From a virus, in IMG/VR virus record IMGVR_UViG_3300025030_000453, positions 1-21,225 of that record: a stretch of 21,225 nucleotides of DNA; one strand, 5' to 3'. Each line of letters starts with the position of its first letter. Position 1 is the stretch's first letter. Of the stretch, positions 8,127 to 15,418 are shown one piece after another. The notes beneath the pieces were generated by a model. The model searched no databases, had not been told where the DNA came from, and saw only the letters and a program-made list of their open reading frames with translations. Position numbers and translations under genes: made by a program.

Positions 8127-8456
8127 TTACTCCTTAGCGATTGCTGCCGTGATCGCGGCGCTGAGTTCAGCGTCGGCCGTCTTATTTGTGAACTTGATGC
8201 CCAGCTCCTTGGCCTTGGTCTCGAGCTCCTTACGGGTCGGCGGAGCCGTGTCATCAGACTTCACCGCAGGCTTGTCCTGGGCATCGATGGCTTCAGGCAG
8301 CGTGGTGAACCAACCGTCGGCCAGCTTGGCGTCAAGGTCTTCTTGGTCATTGGCTGGGGCAAAGTCGTACGTGCCACCGGCGCGGGAGTGCGGGCCATGG
8401 CCCTTGTAGACGAGCGTGGGGAACTGGTCGTCAGCAGCTTGAACTTTTTCAGTCAT
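8127..8456 (-). CDS. Small acidic protein with C-terminal HeH/SAP-like helical domain
   Basis: The start MTEKVQAADDQFPTLVY at 8456 is preferred, because it has AGGA 7 nt upstream, whereas a longer frame to 8519 would read through the coat-gene terminator. The product is 109 aa. Residues about 12-55 contain a beta-rich segment (GGTYDFAPANDQEDLDAKL, DGWFTTLPEA). The last ~35 residues (PTRKELETKAKELGIKFTNK, then DAELSAAITAAIAK) form a helix-extended loop-helix of the HeH/SAP type that often caps phage head proteins and may bind nucleic acid. It sits between coat and gp4-like genes, where P22 has nothing. The role (head accessory or DNA contact) is inferred. Confidence 0.7.
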   Translation of the reverse strand: MTEKVQAADDQFPTLVYKGHGPHSRAGGTYDFAPANDQEDLDAKLADGWFTTLPEAIDAQDKPAVKSDDTAPPTRKELETKAKELGIKFTNKTADAELSAAITAAIAKE

Positions 8457-8489
8457 TTCGGTGTCCTCAGATGGGTTGATCAACAGGTT

Positions 8490-8513
8490 GAAGAAAGGGG
8501 CCGAAGCCCCTTC
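8490..8513 (-). terminator. Rho-independent terminator behind the coat gene
   Basis: On the minus strand the 7-bp stem AAGGGGC / GCCCCTT (8512-8506 and 8501-8495) encloses a TTCG loop (8505-8502) and is followed by a T-rich run (TCTTC). It lies about 12 nt beyond the coat stop and 40 nt before the next start. This placement suggests partial termination, giving more coat mRNA than downstream tail mRNA. Confidence 0.8.
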
Positions 8514-8524
8514 CCTCAATCAGC

Positions 8525-9799
8525 TTAGGTTTGGCTGAACATCATGATGCCGGCCATTTCAGGCTGCTTGCACACGACACCGAAGAGAGTGTCCAAGCGG
8601 TACTTGGTCTTCATCGTGTTGATGTCGTAGAACTTCTGCATGACCAGCTCGATGCCCTGATCGGTGGAGGCGCGCATCACTGCGGTACCAGCATCGGACG
8701 GGACGGCGTAACGGCCGGGCAGGATTTCCAGCGCGTCCTTTTGCCAGAAGGGGTTCTGGTAGGCGGCGACGGTGTTCAAGAACACGATGGCCGAGGTCGC
8801 AGACTTGGTGTTCACCACGCAGTTCTGGTACTGTGCCGAAGCGTCGTCGGCCACCTGGTTGCTGATGATCGGCGGGCTGATGACCATCGTGGTGCCGTTG
8901 GTGATGCTGATGACACGGAAGGTCTTCAGCTGGCCAGTGTCGCCCTTGGTGATGGCATGCACGCTGTTCACACCAGCGATCGTGAAGGCATCACCGGCAG
9001 CCACGTTGGTGGTGCTGGAGACAGTCACGGTCTGGTAGCGGTTGTCAACGTTGATCTTGCCGCCCACGGAGGTGCTCGTGGACTTGGGGATGTAGTAGTT
9101 GACAGCAGCGTCCAGGGTGCTGATCGTCAGACCTGCGCCGCCGGCAGCGGCCACCTTGCGGTTGGCGTAGTCCAGCTTGTACGTGTCGAACGAGGCGATC
9201 ATGCCGACGTAGGCGCGGCGGTAAGCTTCTTTGGGCAGGTCAGTCACATTCTGACGACCAGCCAGGTTGCCTGCCATGCCGTTGTAGTCACGCGTGCTCA
9301 GGGCGAGGTAGCGATCGTACGAGGGCACGCCGATTTCGTTGAACACGGCTTCAGCTTGGGCCACGTCATCGAAGCCGGTAGCGGCAGCCGTGCGCTTCAC
9401 GAACAGGGTGCCCTGGGCGGATGCCACGTTCATGAGTGCCACGTTGATGTCGCTCGCCAGCTTCTGCTTGGCGGCATCGCCGAGACGACCTTCTTGCAGA
9501 GCGTCGCGCAGCTCCTTGGCGTTCAGAGTCCAAGGCACAGTCTTGCTGAAGCCAAGGGTGGCGGGCACAGACAGCTGGACCATGTCCTTGTACAGCGCGG
9601 AGATGTCAGTACCAGGCGCGCCGTCGATCGAGTTGGCGATGTACGGTTGGGGACGCCAGATGGTGTCTTGCGAGCGCTCCATCTCGGTGCTGCTGGTGTT
9701 GTAGGTCGCGACGTTGCGGCTCAGGACCAAGGCGTCGTTGAAGCCTTCGAGGATGTCTTCAAACGCGACGCGCTCTTCTTTGGAAAATGCATTTGCCAT
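8525..9799 (-). CDS. Major capsid (coat) protein, P22 gp5-like, HK97 fold with I-domain type insertion
   Basis: The 424-aa length is close to P22 coat (430). Family landmarks in order are the helical N-arm (FEDILEGFNDALVLSRNV), the segment METERSQDTIWRP-type MERSQDTIWRPQPYIANS (P22: MQRSSNTIWMP), VPATLGF...WTLNAKELRDAL, and the DYNGMAGNLAGRQNVT loop. Then come NVDNRYQTVTVSSTTNVAAGD (P22: VNVDNRFATVTLSAT) and C-terminal residues. The P22 coat is an HK97 fold whose extra I-domain stabilises the T=7 procapsid. It is placed directly after scaffold as in P22 and has TAGGAG upstream of ATG. A terminator follows. The most abundant virion protein. Confidence 0.95.
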   Translation of the reverse strand: MANAFSKEERVAFEDILEGFNDALVLSRNVATYNTSSTEMERSQDTIWRPQPYIANSIDGAPGTDISALYKDMVQLSVPATLGFSKTVPWTLNAKELRDALQEGRLGDAAKQKLASDINVALMNVASAQGTLFVKRTAAATGFDDVAQAEAVFNEIGVPSYDRYLALSTRDYNGMAGNLAGRQNVTDLPKEAYRRAYVGMIASFDTYKLDYANRKVAAAGGAGLTISTLDAAVNYYIPKSTSTSVGGKINVDNRYQTVTVSSTTNVAAGDAFTIAGVNSVHAITKGDTGQLKTFRVISITNGTTMVISPPIISNQVADDASAQYQNCVVNTKSATSAIVFLNTVAAYQNPFWQKDALEILPGRYAVPSDAGTAVMRASTDQGIELVMQKFYDINTMKTKYRLDTLFGVVCKQPEMAGIMMFSQT

Positions 9800-9823
9800 G
9801 ATTGGCTCCTATTTCAATGTGGT

Positions 9824-10738
9824 TTACTTGGCTGCTTGCTTCGACTTCTTGTACTGGATGACTTTGGTGAAGTCGCCAGACTTTGCCGCCTCAGTGCGCA
9901 GCCGCTCGAGGGTTGAGTCCACAGTCCCAGACTTGTTGCCAGTTCCCTGGACGGTGCGTTCCGGTGCTGTGGCTGCTTTGCGTTGTGTAACTTTCAATTG
10001 AGTCTCCAGTTTAGCCACCGCGAAAGCAAATTTCACGGGGTCGGTGATGGTCGAGATTTCCTTGGCCTTCTTCGGGTTCTTGCCCAGCGCGTAGATGACC
10101 AATGCGGGGTTCTCAGCTCCTTGCAGCATGATGCCTTGCTGGGTGACATTGAAGACGTCCTGAGCTACTGCCTCGGCGTCATCGAAGTCCTTGACCTTCA
10201 GCTCAGCTTTCGCTTTGCCGTAGGCGTCCAGTTTGGCCTGCCAAGCTTTCTGCTGCTCCTTCTGAGCGGCTTCGGCTTGGGCTGCAGCTTGGTCGGCTTC
10301 CCGTTTCCGGTCGTACCAAGCTGTCAGTGCTTGCTCGAACTTCTCAGTGTCGTAGTCGTGGTCTTCGAGAGTAGGCTTCTTGCCCAGGGTTGCCGGCTTA
10401 GTCTCAGCAGCCTTTGTGGCGTTCAGCTTCTCTTCCAGTTCACGGATGCGACGCTTGTCCTCGCGGTTGGTCTTGCGCAGTTCACGCACCCATTCAGGCG
10501 CTTGGGTCTCTTCCTCGGTGGGCGGCGTTTCCTCACCAATGGTTACCACAACGTCATCGGACTCAGTGTCAGTTTCCTGGGTTCCTTCGCCTTCGTTGTC
10601 ATCGGACTGGGTTTCGTCGGTGCTACCGTCTTCGCCTTCACCGTCCACAACCGTGGTTTCGTCTTCCAAGGTTACCACTTCATCGTCTGCCGCTGTTTGA
10701 CCGTCTGCCTTTTTGCTCATTTCAATGACCCCATTCAA
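9824..10738 (-). CDS. Scaffolding protein, P22 gp8-like
   Basis: This 304-aa (298 from the internal ATG) protein is strikingly acidic at the N-terminus (long D/E-rich run about residues 15-80), then helical and charged (KTNREDKRRIRELEEKLNA, YDRKREADQAAAQAEAAQKE). It has a basic helical C-terminus ending QYKKSKQAAK, as expected of a coat-binding helix-turn-helix. Length equals P22 gp8 (303 aa). Scaffold guides coat assembly and leaves through the procapsid holes. The start at 10738 has GGTGAG at good distance; the alternative ATG at 10720 begins MSKKADGQT, which is also a natural start. It lies between portal and coat, as in P22. Confidence 0.9.
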   Translation of the reverse strand: MNGVIEMSKKADGQTAADDEVVTLEDETTVVDGEGEDGSTDETQSDDNEGEGTQETDTESDDVVVTIGEETPPTEEETQAPEWVRELRKTNREDKRRIRELEEKLNATKAAETKPATLGKKPTLEDHDYDTEKFEQALTAWYDRKREADQAAAQAEAAQKEQQKAWQAKLDAYGKAKAELKVKDFDDAEAVAQDVFNVTQQGIMLQGAENPALVIYALGKNPKKAKEISTITDPVKFAFAVAKLETQLKVTQRKAATAPERTVQGTGNKSGTVDSTLERLRTEAAKSGDFTKVIQYKKSKQAAK

Positions 10739-10785
10739 AACTCACCCATTAAAGCGGCTGGGTGGAAACCGCATGATAAAGGATC

Positions 10786-12864
10786 TTACAGTGGAATGCC
10801 GTTCTGTGATACAGTTTCGGCCCCCTGTGGTTGGACTTGGCCCAAACCACCGAACTTTTCAATGACCTCCATGGCCTGGCGCTGTTCTGACGAGTCTACT
10901 TCAGCCAAAGTCTTCATGGTCTTGGCCTTAGTTTCATCAGCCTGCGCCACCGTGAGGATGGTCTTGGCACGAGCCTGAGTGGCGTTGGCCGTCGCTTCAT
11001 CGGCTGCTGCCTGCAGGTACTGAGTATTCGGATCAGGCTGTTGGTTGGCCTGTTCTTCAGCCATGGTCTGCTGTTCTTCCTCTGTGGGCTTGACAACTCC
11101 CATGCGGAGCAGCTTCTTGCGGAAGTAGTCACGCACCTCAGTGATGCCTTCGCCTTCCATGTTCATCATGGCCATGGCGCCCAGGACCTGCTTGGTCTCA
11201 GCATCGTCGGTCAAAGAGGCCATGCCGGTCAGGGCACGGACCGTAGCAGCACGCTTGCTTGAAGACGACGGGCCAACGTCCACATTGACGTCGAACTCGG
11301 CTTCAGACAGGTCGTTCTCAGTCTCAATCTCGCCTTTGTCATTGACTACAGGCTTGGCCAACTCGACAGATTGCATCTCGTTCTGTGGACCGATGGACTT
11401 CATCTTACGGCCTTCTTCGACTAGTACGTCCTTGGCCATGCTCAACCAGATTTCGCCCGAGCGCTTGACGGCCTTAGCCATGTTGCTCATGTAGATGAAG
11501 GTCTGCATGTCAAGTTTGTTCTGGATCAGCTCAACCGCCTTGCCGCTGACATTGGGTTGAAGTTCCTCGCCGGCCTGCTGGTTGCCAAGCAGGTCTTGCA
11601 TGTCCTGTTCAGTGATCTGCAGCAAAGCAGCCAAGGCCTGGGGGATCTGAGGCGGCTTGGTGTAGCCGATCGGGCCTGAGATGGCTTGGTTGCCGTTGGC
11701 GTCGGTGATGGGGTTCACCAGTAGGTAGGGGAAGTTCTTGATGTTGTCGTCAGCCCACATCATCTGATGGCCAGCGACCTGCTCAGGAGTCAGGATCGGC
11801 TTCTCAACCGAGGACAGGGCACTGATTTCGCCGAGCTTCGACAGCTGCATGTTCTTCAGGCGCTGAGCATCCTTGGCCAAGCGGACATGACCCATGCAGC
11901 GTTCCACGTTGTCGACGAACCAGCGCTTGCCGTACATGGGCACGATGGGGATGCACTTGCCGGCGATGTAGCCACAGTCCTCGAGGACCTTGCCACCGGA
12001 CAGGATGTACTTGCGGACACGGCGACGCTTGATGTTCTTCTGGCGGACTTCCTTGCTGCCCACTGCAAGCAGGCGCTCTTCCAAGGTCTCATCCGCCTCG
12101 AAGTCGGCGTCCTTGTAGCGTTCTTCCTCGCCGTCAATGGTCTCCCAGACGTAAACGGTCTCGCGAGTTTCCTCGACGCGGTAGTACTCAGCCACGAAGA
12201 CGACGTCAGGCGTCAGCCAGTCGAACTCGTACTGGTGGACTTCCTTCGGCCACGAAGCAGGGTCATCGCCCCACTCGTCCTTGTAGGCTTGGCGCGTCAT
12301 GGACGTGATGACGAAGCAGCGCTTGGCATCGGCCTTGTCTTGGCGCTTGGCGTTCAGGTCGAAGAACACAGACGAGTCGGCATCGAAGATCGGCTCAATG
12401 CGGATCCGCTGCTTCTCGTCTTCCTCGTCCTCTTCATTCTCGTACACAGTGCGCAGACGCCAGGCTCCAAAGCCGCCAGCCACACCTTCCTCAAAGGCGT
12501 TGTCATAGGCTTCCTCAGCACCGCTGTCCTGCTCGTCGGCACGGTACAGACCGTCGCAGGTATCAGCCAACTTGTCGTACTCCTTGCCTTCCTTGCTCAC
12601 GAAGTCGACGGTGATGCGGTTGTTGCGGTACTCGTTGATGATGCGGATGACGGCCAAGTGGATCTTGTTGACCTCGAACTTGGGCTTGTTCTCGAACTGC
12701 TCACCCAATGGACCTTCCCACTGGGCACCTGCGATCGAGTAGAAGCGGCGGTCTTGGAGGCACTGCAGTCGCTCATCGCGCATGGCAGATTGGATGTTGT
12801 CAAACTCAGCGAGCGCCTCCTGGTGGATGGCAGCAAGTCGTTGCTCTTTGGTTGGTCGGGCCAT
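10786..12864 (-). CDS. Portal protein, P22 gp1-like
   Basis: The 692-aa length compares with 725 in P22. The start (MARPTKEQRLAAIHQEALAEF, RDERLQCLQDRRFYSIAG) and the wing/stem motifs such as FEVNKIHLAVIRIINEYRNN and EQDSGAEEAYDNAFEEGVAGGFG match the P22 portal class. A helical C-terminal barrel follows, rich in A, E, Q, K (about residues 600-670), the P22 'barrel' equivalent. It forms the dodecameric ring at one capsid vertex through which DNA is pumped and ejected. The TAAGGA site overlaps the TerL stop and is 8 nt before ATG. The gene is directly downstream of the terminase genes. A high-confidence call. Confidence 0.94.
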   Translation of the reverse strand: MARPTKEQRLAAIHQEALAEFDNIQSAMRDERLQCLQDRRFYSIAGAQWEGPLGEQFENKPKFEVNKIHLAVIRIINEYRNNRITVDFVSKEGKEYDKLADTCDGLYRADEQDSGAEEAYDNAFEEGVAGGFGAWRLRTVYENEEDEEDEKQRIRIEPIFDADSSVFFDLNAKRQDKADAKRCFVITSMTRQAYKDEWGDDPASWPKEVHQYEFDWLTPDVVFVAEYYRVEETRETVYVWETIDGEEERYKDADFEADETLEERLLAVGSKEVRQKNIKRRRVRKYILSGGKVLEDCGYIAGKCIPIVPMYGKRWFVDNVERCMGHVRLAKDAQRLKNMQLSKLGEISALSSVEKPILTPEQVAGHQMMWADDNIKNFPYLLVNPITDANGNQAISGPIGYTKPPQIPQALAALLQITEQDMQDLLGNQQAGEELQPNVSGKAVELIQNKLDMQTFIYMSNMAKAVKRSGEIWLSMAKDVLVEEGRKMKSIGPQNEMQSVELAKPVVNDKGEIETENDLSEAEFDVNVDVGPSSSSKRAATVRALTGMASLTDDAETKQVLGAMAMMNMEGEGITEVRDYFRKKLLRMGVVKPTEEEQQTMAEEQANQQPDPNTQYLQAAADEATANATQARAKTILTVAQADETKAKTMKTLAEVDSSEQRQAMEVIEKFGGLGQVQPQGAETVSQNGIPL

Positions 12865-12873
12865 GGTGGTTCC

Positions 12874-14199
12874 TTATCGGTTGAAGTGATGGGTGGACGC
12901 GATCGGCTCGACCTTGACGTCCTTCTTGAAGTTGATCGGCCATTCGTAGTCGACACAATAGCCGACAGCCGTTGTGATGTGTTGGTACTCGCTGTCTTCC
13001 TCGAGGAAGGTGCTGCCCTTCTTGATCTGCACGGTGGCAAAGCCCTTGTGAACGTACTTGGCCTTCTCGATGTTCACGAACAGACTGACCTCGCCCTTGG
13101 CATTCTTGATCTTGGCGCGCACAGCGTTCTGCCGATCCTTGATGGCCGGTGCCGCGTTCTTCACCTTGCGTGTCACGGTCCAGTTGTTGGAGCGCAGCAC
13201 CTGTTCCATCTCGGTGTAGTCAGAGGCGTGTCCATGCTTCTCACCGGCCCGACCTGCTGGGTCGCCGTAGATGATGACGCTGCGGTTCTGGTGGTTCTTG
13301 AACTTCTCCACGAACTCAAGGGCCGACTGCCTGGCCACAGCTGACTGGAGGACAATCTCATCAAGGATGAAGAAGTCATTGCCACGACGCACACCAACGC
13401 CTGAGCTCATGGGCGTGAAGTTGAAGTCATGGTGCCACATCAGCTGCTCATTGGGCTTGATGACCTCGTTCGTGTAGTTGTCTGGGCTGTAGTCCTCGTA
13501 CACGCGGCCTGATGCGGTCTCGAAGCTGGCCTCGTACTCCTGGCGGTACTGACGAGGCGACATGCGGCGCTTGGCGGCATCGATCACGTCCTTGGGCAGG
13601 ATGTCAGCCGACTTCCACGTGTACAGTTTCCAATCAGGGTCGCCACCAGTCCGAGCGTACTCAGCCATCTCGAAGTAGTGGTTCAAGCCGTCAGGAACCC
13701 CAATCAGCCAGCACCATGGGCGGTAGTCAGGCTTCAGCGGGTTGAACGTGTCGAGTGCCGGGCTGATGTTCTCCTGCCAAGCACCTTCGCGCACGTCGGC
13801 AATCTCATCGATGACGCCGCCAATCCAAAGCACACCCTCCATGCGCTGAGGTTGATCAAGGCCGATGAGGCTGATTGTGCTGCCGTTGGGCAGGCGGATC
13901 TGAAGCTCAGACTCACTGACTGAGCGGTCACCAAGGACTGAGGTGAAGCAGAGGCGCTTAAGGTCTTGCCAGTAGATCCGCTTGACCTGGTCCCGAGTTG
14001 GTGCAGCGACGAAGTAGGGTCCTGGTTCCCTCATGGCCTCACGCACCACGAAGCGCTTGGCTCTTTCAGTCTTACCTGAGCGCCGACCAGCAGGAACCAC
14101 CTTGAACCGCACCTTGTCATTGACCAAGGCGGTTTGAACGGAGTGCTCAGTCAGCGGGTACCAGCGCTCCATGTCCTTCTGATGGGCGAGTTCGATCAT
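12874..14199 (-). CDS. terL: Terminase large subunit (packaging ATPase/nuclease)
   Basis: A 441-aa protein. Residues 34-45 hold a Walker A, VVPAGRRSGKTE (GRRSGKT). The hydrophobic strand plus DE of Walker B lies in VLWIGGVIDEIADV (about 125-137), followed by a coupling-type LIGVPDG. The C-terminal RNase H-like nuclease is suggested by HHDFNFTP (about 255, first acidic residue) and the strand VIIYGDPAG (second Asp). It pumps DNA into procapsids and cuts the concatemer; P22 gp2 is 499 aa, so this one is somewhat short. Start codon overlaps the TerS stop (ATGA). Functional assignment is strong, though exact catalytic residues were not aligned. Confidence 0.95.
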   Translation of the reverse strand: MIELAHQKDMERWYPLTEHSVQTALVNDKVRFKVVPAGRRSGKTERAKRFVVREAMREPGPYFVAAPTRDQVKRIYWQDLKRLCFTSVLGDRSVSESELQIRLPNGSTISLIGLDQPQRMEGVLWIGGVIDEIADVREGAWQENISPALDTFNPLKPDYRPWCWLIGVPDGLNHYFEMAEYARTGGDPDWKLYTWKSADILPKDVIDAAKRRMSPRQYRQEYEASFETASGRVYEDYSPDNYTNEVIKPNEQLMWHHDFNFTPMSSGVGVRRGNDFFILDEIVLQSAVARQSALEFVEKFKNHQNRSVIIYGDPAGRAGEKHGHASDYTEMEQVLRSNNWTVTRKVKNAAPAIKDRQNAVRAKIKNAKGEVSLFVNIEKAKYVHKGFATVQIKKGSTFLEEDSEYQHITTAVGYCVDYEWPINFKKDVKVEPIASTHHFNR

Positions 14200-14564
14200 A
14201 CTGGAAGCTTCTCCGCGATCGACTTGAGGGTCTCGGACACAGCATCTGAGTTGCCGCTGACGGAGACGGTTTGTACGGCAAGGCGCGGCGCGTAGAACGG
14301 AGCAGCTGCCTTTGCAGCATCGATGCGGGTGGGGAAGTCTGCATAGACCTCTTCTTCCACAAGCTCTTTGCTCTTCTCATTGCCCTTGGTGTCGTACTTG
14401 ACGACCCAGCGCTTGTGCACGATGCCTTCACCACGGCTGACTTTCAGCAACCACTCATGTGGAAGCAATCCGGTCTCCATGGCGGCTTCGCGGGCCTTGG
14501 CAGTGACTTTCGTCACCGAGCCTTTCGGCCGTCCACTGCCTGGTCTTGGTCCACCAACTGCCAT
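14196..14564 (-). CDS. terS: Terminase small subunit
   Basis: This 122-aa protein starts with the basic glycine/proline-rich hook GPRPGSGRPKGSVTK (residues 5-19), an AT-hook-like segment seen at the N-terminus of many phage small terminases. A helical region follows, then WVVKYDTKGNEK and the helical PTRIDAAKAAAPFYAPRLA motif, also typical of this group. Small terminases recognise the packaging start and stimulate TerL. It is the first gene of the leftward operon, has GGAG about 8 nt before ATG, and sits beside TerL with overlapping stop/start. The family call rests on the hook, size and position. Confidence 0.82.
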   Translation of the reverse strand: MAVGGPRPGSGRPKGSVTKVTAKAREAAMETGLLPHEWLLKVSRGEGIVHKRWVVKYDTKGNEKSKELVEEEVYADFPTRIDAAKAAAPFYAPRLAVQTVSVSGNSDAVSETLKSIAEKLPV

Positions 14565-14592
14565 AATCTAATCTCCGCAAAGGTTTTCTGGT

Positions 14593-14622
14593 TGTTTACC
14601 ACAATGGAGGTGGATCGTAAAC
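14593..14622 (-). promoter_or_regulatory. Second leftward GTTTAC box (weak promoter or operator)
   Basis: On the minus strand GTTTAC (14622-14617) is followed after exactly 18 nt by TAAACA (14598-14593). The -10-like hexamer is poor. On the plus strand the same place reads GTTTAC (14594-14599) facing GTAAAC (14617-14622), an inverted pair. It may be a regulator site rather than a promoter. Confidence 0.35.
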
Positions 14623-14643
14623 CGTTTCACTGGAGGTGTAAAC
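14614..14643 (-). promoter_or_regulatory. Leftward late promoter for the terminase/structural operon
   Basis: On the minus strand GTTTAC (14643-14638; -35 TTTACA) is followed after 18 nt by TACGAT (14619-14614; -10 with 4 of 6 consensus bases). This is the same architecture as the plus-strand promoter family. Its start would be near 14607, leaving about 43 nt of leader before terS. Its -10 overlaps the next GTTTAC box. Confidence 0.55.
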
Positions 14644-14703
14644 CGCTCTAACACATGTGGGAAACCTCGTACACCCTCTAAATGGGCGAACACTCACTCT
14701 GAT

Positions 14704-14732
14704 GGAGCGGCCTGTGTAGCGAGTTGTGTAGC
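14704..14732 (+). repeat. Left copy of spaced direct repeat
   Basis: Blocks in order: GGAGCGG (14704-14710), 5-nt gap, GTAGCGAGT (14716-14724), 2-nt gap, TGTAGC (14727-14732). The same three blocks in the same order occur at 14862-14896. The two copies flank the AT-rich core. Confidence 0.75.
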
Positions 14733-14759
14733 AACCTAAGTTGTTGATCTGTAAGGAGT

Positions 14760-14868
14760 TTTTCAGTATCTACAGAAAATATAGTCCTCTTCCCTTTCTT
14801 TCTTAAAAAAGGAAGGAAGTAAAATAATAATAAGATTAAAAAGTAAGGGAATATTTATAAAGGAGCGG
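14760..14868. other. AT-rich core with hairpin, candidate origin/unwinding region
   Basis: A strongly A+T-rich stretch, purine-rich on the plus strand, within otherwise GC-rich sequence. It contains a near-perfect 11-bp hairpin: CTTTCTTTCTT (14794-14804), AAAA loop, AAGGAAGGAAG (14809-14819); it pairs fully if two G-U wobbles are allowed in plus-strand RNA. AT-rich DNA beside repeated sites and replication genes suggests an unwinding element; it could instead be a promoter/UP-element or an RNA leader feature. Confidence 0.45.
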
Positions 14869-14896
14869 AGGGCCCAGTAGCGAGTAGTTCTGTAGC
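14862..14896 (+). repeat. Right copy of spaced direct repeat
   Basis: GGAGCGG (14862-14868), 8-nt gap, GTAGCGAGT (14877-14885), 5-nt gap, TGTAGC (14891-14896). It abuts the -35 box of the rightward promoter, so a protein bound here could touch RNA polymerase. Confidence 0.75.
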
Positions 14897-14897
14897 G

Positions 14898-14927
14898 GTT
14901 TACAACGGCCATAATCTAAGTTAAGAT
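14898..14927 (+). promoter_or_regulatory. Rightward early promoter P1 (GTTTAC-N18-TAAGAT)
   Basis: -35 region GTTTAC at 14898-14903 and -10 TAAGAT at 14922-14927, with the 18-nt spacing shared by three other plus-strand sites. Its start is predicted near 14934, just before the first early gene. Confidence 0.65.
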
Positions 14928-14942
14928 TGCAGCAACTTAACT
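14919..14942 (+). promoter_or_regulatory. Operator candidate: 7-bp inverted repeat over P1 -10 and start
   Basis: AGTTAAG (14919-14925) and its exact reverse complement CTTAACT (14936-14942) are separated by 10 nt, and TTG/CAA pairs continue inward. It covers the -10 box and the expected transcription start, so a bound dimer would block P1. The next gene, with an HTH-like C-terminus, is a natural candidate ligand. Confidence 0.45.
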
Positions 14943-14952
14943 GGAGATAAGT

Positions 14953-15300
14953 ATGACTGCTAAACGCGATAAATACCAGCACGCCCTCTACGAACTTGTT
15001 TTGGAATTACCACTCGCTACGCGACGGAGATGCGAACCACACATCAGGCTGCTGCAAGACATCTTGAACGACGACACAGACTTGTTCTCCGATCGCCGTG
15101 GTAAACATTGGGCAGAACGCCGAGTGGAACCACAATTGTCCGTAGAGATTCGTGGTCAAGGCTCACAAAATATGAGTTATGAGGAAGCATCACAATTGAT
15201 TCGAAGGTCTCCAAAGCAGTTGCAAATGGCCATGTCAATTGGGCGAGGTGTAGCCCACTTCAGAGTAGATGATGACAGCATCTCAGTTCGTAAACTGTAA
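14953..15300 (+). CDS. Small early protein with HTH-like C-terminus, possible regulator
   Basis: A 115-aa product, the first gene of the rightward operon, with GGAG 6 nt before ATG. It is unlike any family I can name. The N-terminal half is helical and basic (ALYELVLELPLATRRRCEPH, then LLQDILND). The C-terminal ~40 residues, SYEEASQLIRRSPKQLQMAMS followed by GVAHFRVDDDSISV, resemble a short DNA-binding helix-turn-helix of the type that reads sYeeAaklL...sp..l...i..G, ending in a strand. Position beside an operator-like inverted repeat suggests an autoregulator or early switch protein. Function is inference; the coding call is secure from start, length and lack of competing ORFs. Confidence 0.75.
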   Translation: MTAKRDKYQHALYELVLELPLATRRRCEPHIRLLQDILNDDTDLFSDRRGKHWAERRVEPQLSVEIRGQGSQNMSYEEASQLIRRSPKQLQMAMSIGRGVAHFRVDDDSISVRKL

Positions 15301-15310
15301 ATAACCAACC

Positions 15311-15340
15311 GTTTACGTCAGCCGACAATCGAACTAGAAT
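15311..15340 (+). promoter_or_regulatory. Promoter P2 (GTTTAC-N18-TAGAAT)
   Basis: -35 GTTTAC (15311-15316) and -10 TAGAAT (15335-15340) with exactly 18 nt between them, followed by CTA. It lies just after the first early gene and would start near 15347, giving a long leader before the primase-helicase. Confidence 0.7.
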
Positions 15341-15418
15341 CTATCTCGGCCGCCCCGGTTGTGACGTCTCCTTCGGTTGTCATCAGCCTTGGTCCCGTCG
15401 ATCCCCTCAGCAAGGTTC

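Larger units (their letters stand above)
14565..14952. other. Divergent control region between late and early operons
   Basis: A 388-bp stretch without a gene. From left to right it has: TerS leader with leftward promoter-like boxes (14593-14643); a mixed region with the palindrome CACATGTG (14652-14659); the first copy of a spaced repeat (14704-14732); an AT-rich core of about 110 bp (14760-14868) containing a hairpin; the second copy of the repeat (14862-14896); the rightward promoter (14898-14927) and its inverted-repeat operator candidate; and the GGAG ribosome site of the first early gene. AT-rich core plus flanking repeats is typical of a replication origin or regulator-binding region; neither role is proven here. 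Confidence 0.7.

Noticed and set aside
7764-8528. 254-aa plus-strand frame opposite the gp4-like and HeH-like genes
   Set aside because: It reads through two well-supported minus-strand genes and the terminator; no ribosome site or family resemblance.
8531-9916. 461-aa plus-strand frame opposite the coat gene
   Set aside because: Antisense shadow of the coat gene; histidine/glycine/valine-rich with no family pattern.
9983-10978. 331-aa plus-strand frame opposite the scaffold gene
   Set aside because: Antisense to the acidic/helical scaffold gene, which is well supported; hydrophobic composition is a by-product.
11767-13344. 525-aa plus-strand open frame opposite portal and TerL
   Set aside because: It is an antisense shadow of strongly recognised portal/terminase genes, has no ribosome site, and shows Leu/Val/Asp-biased composition typical of such frames.
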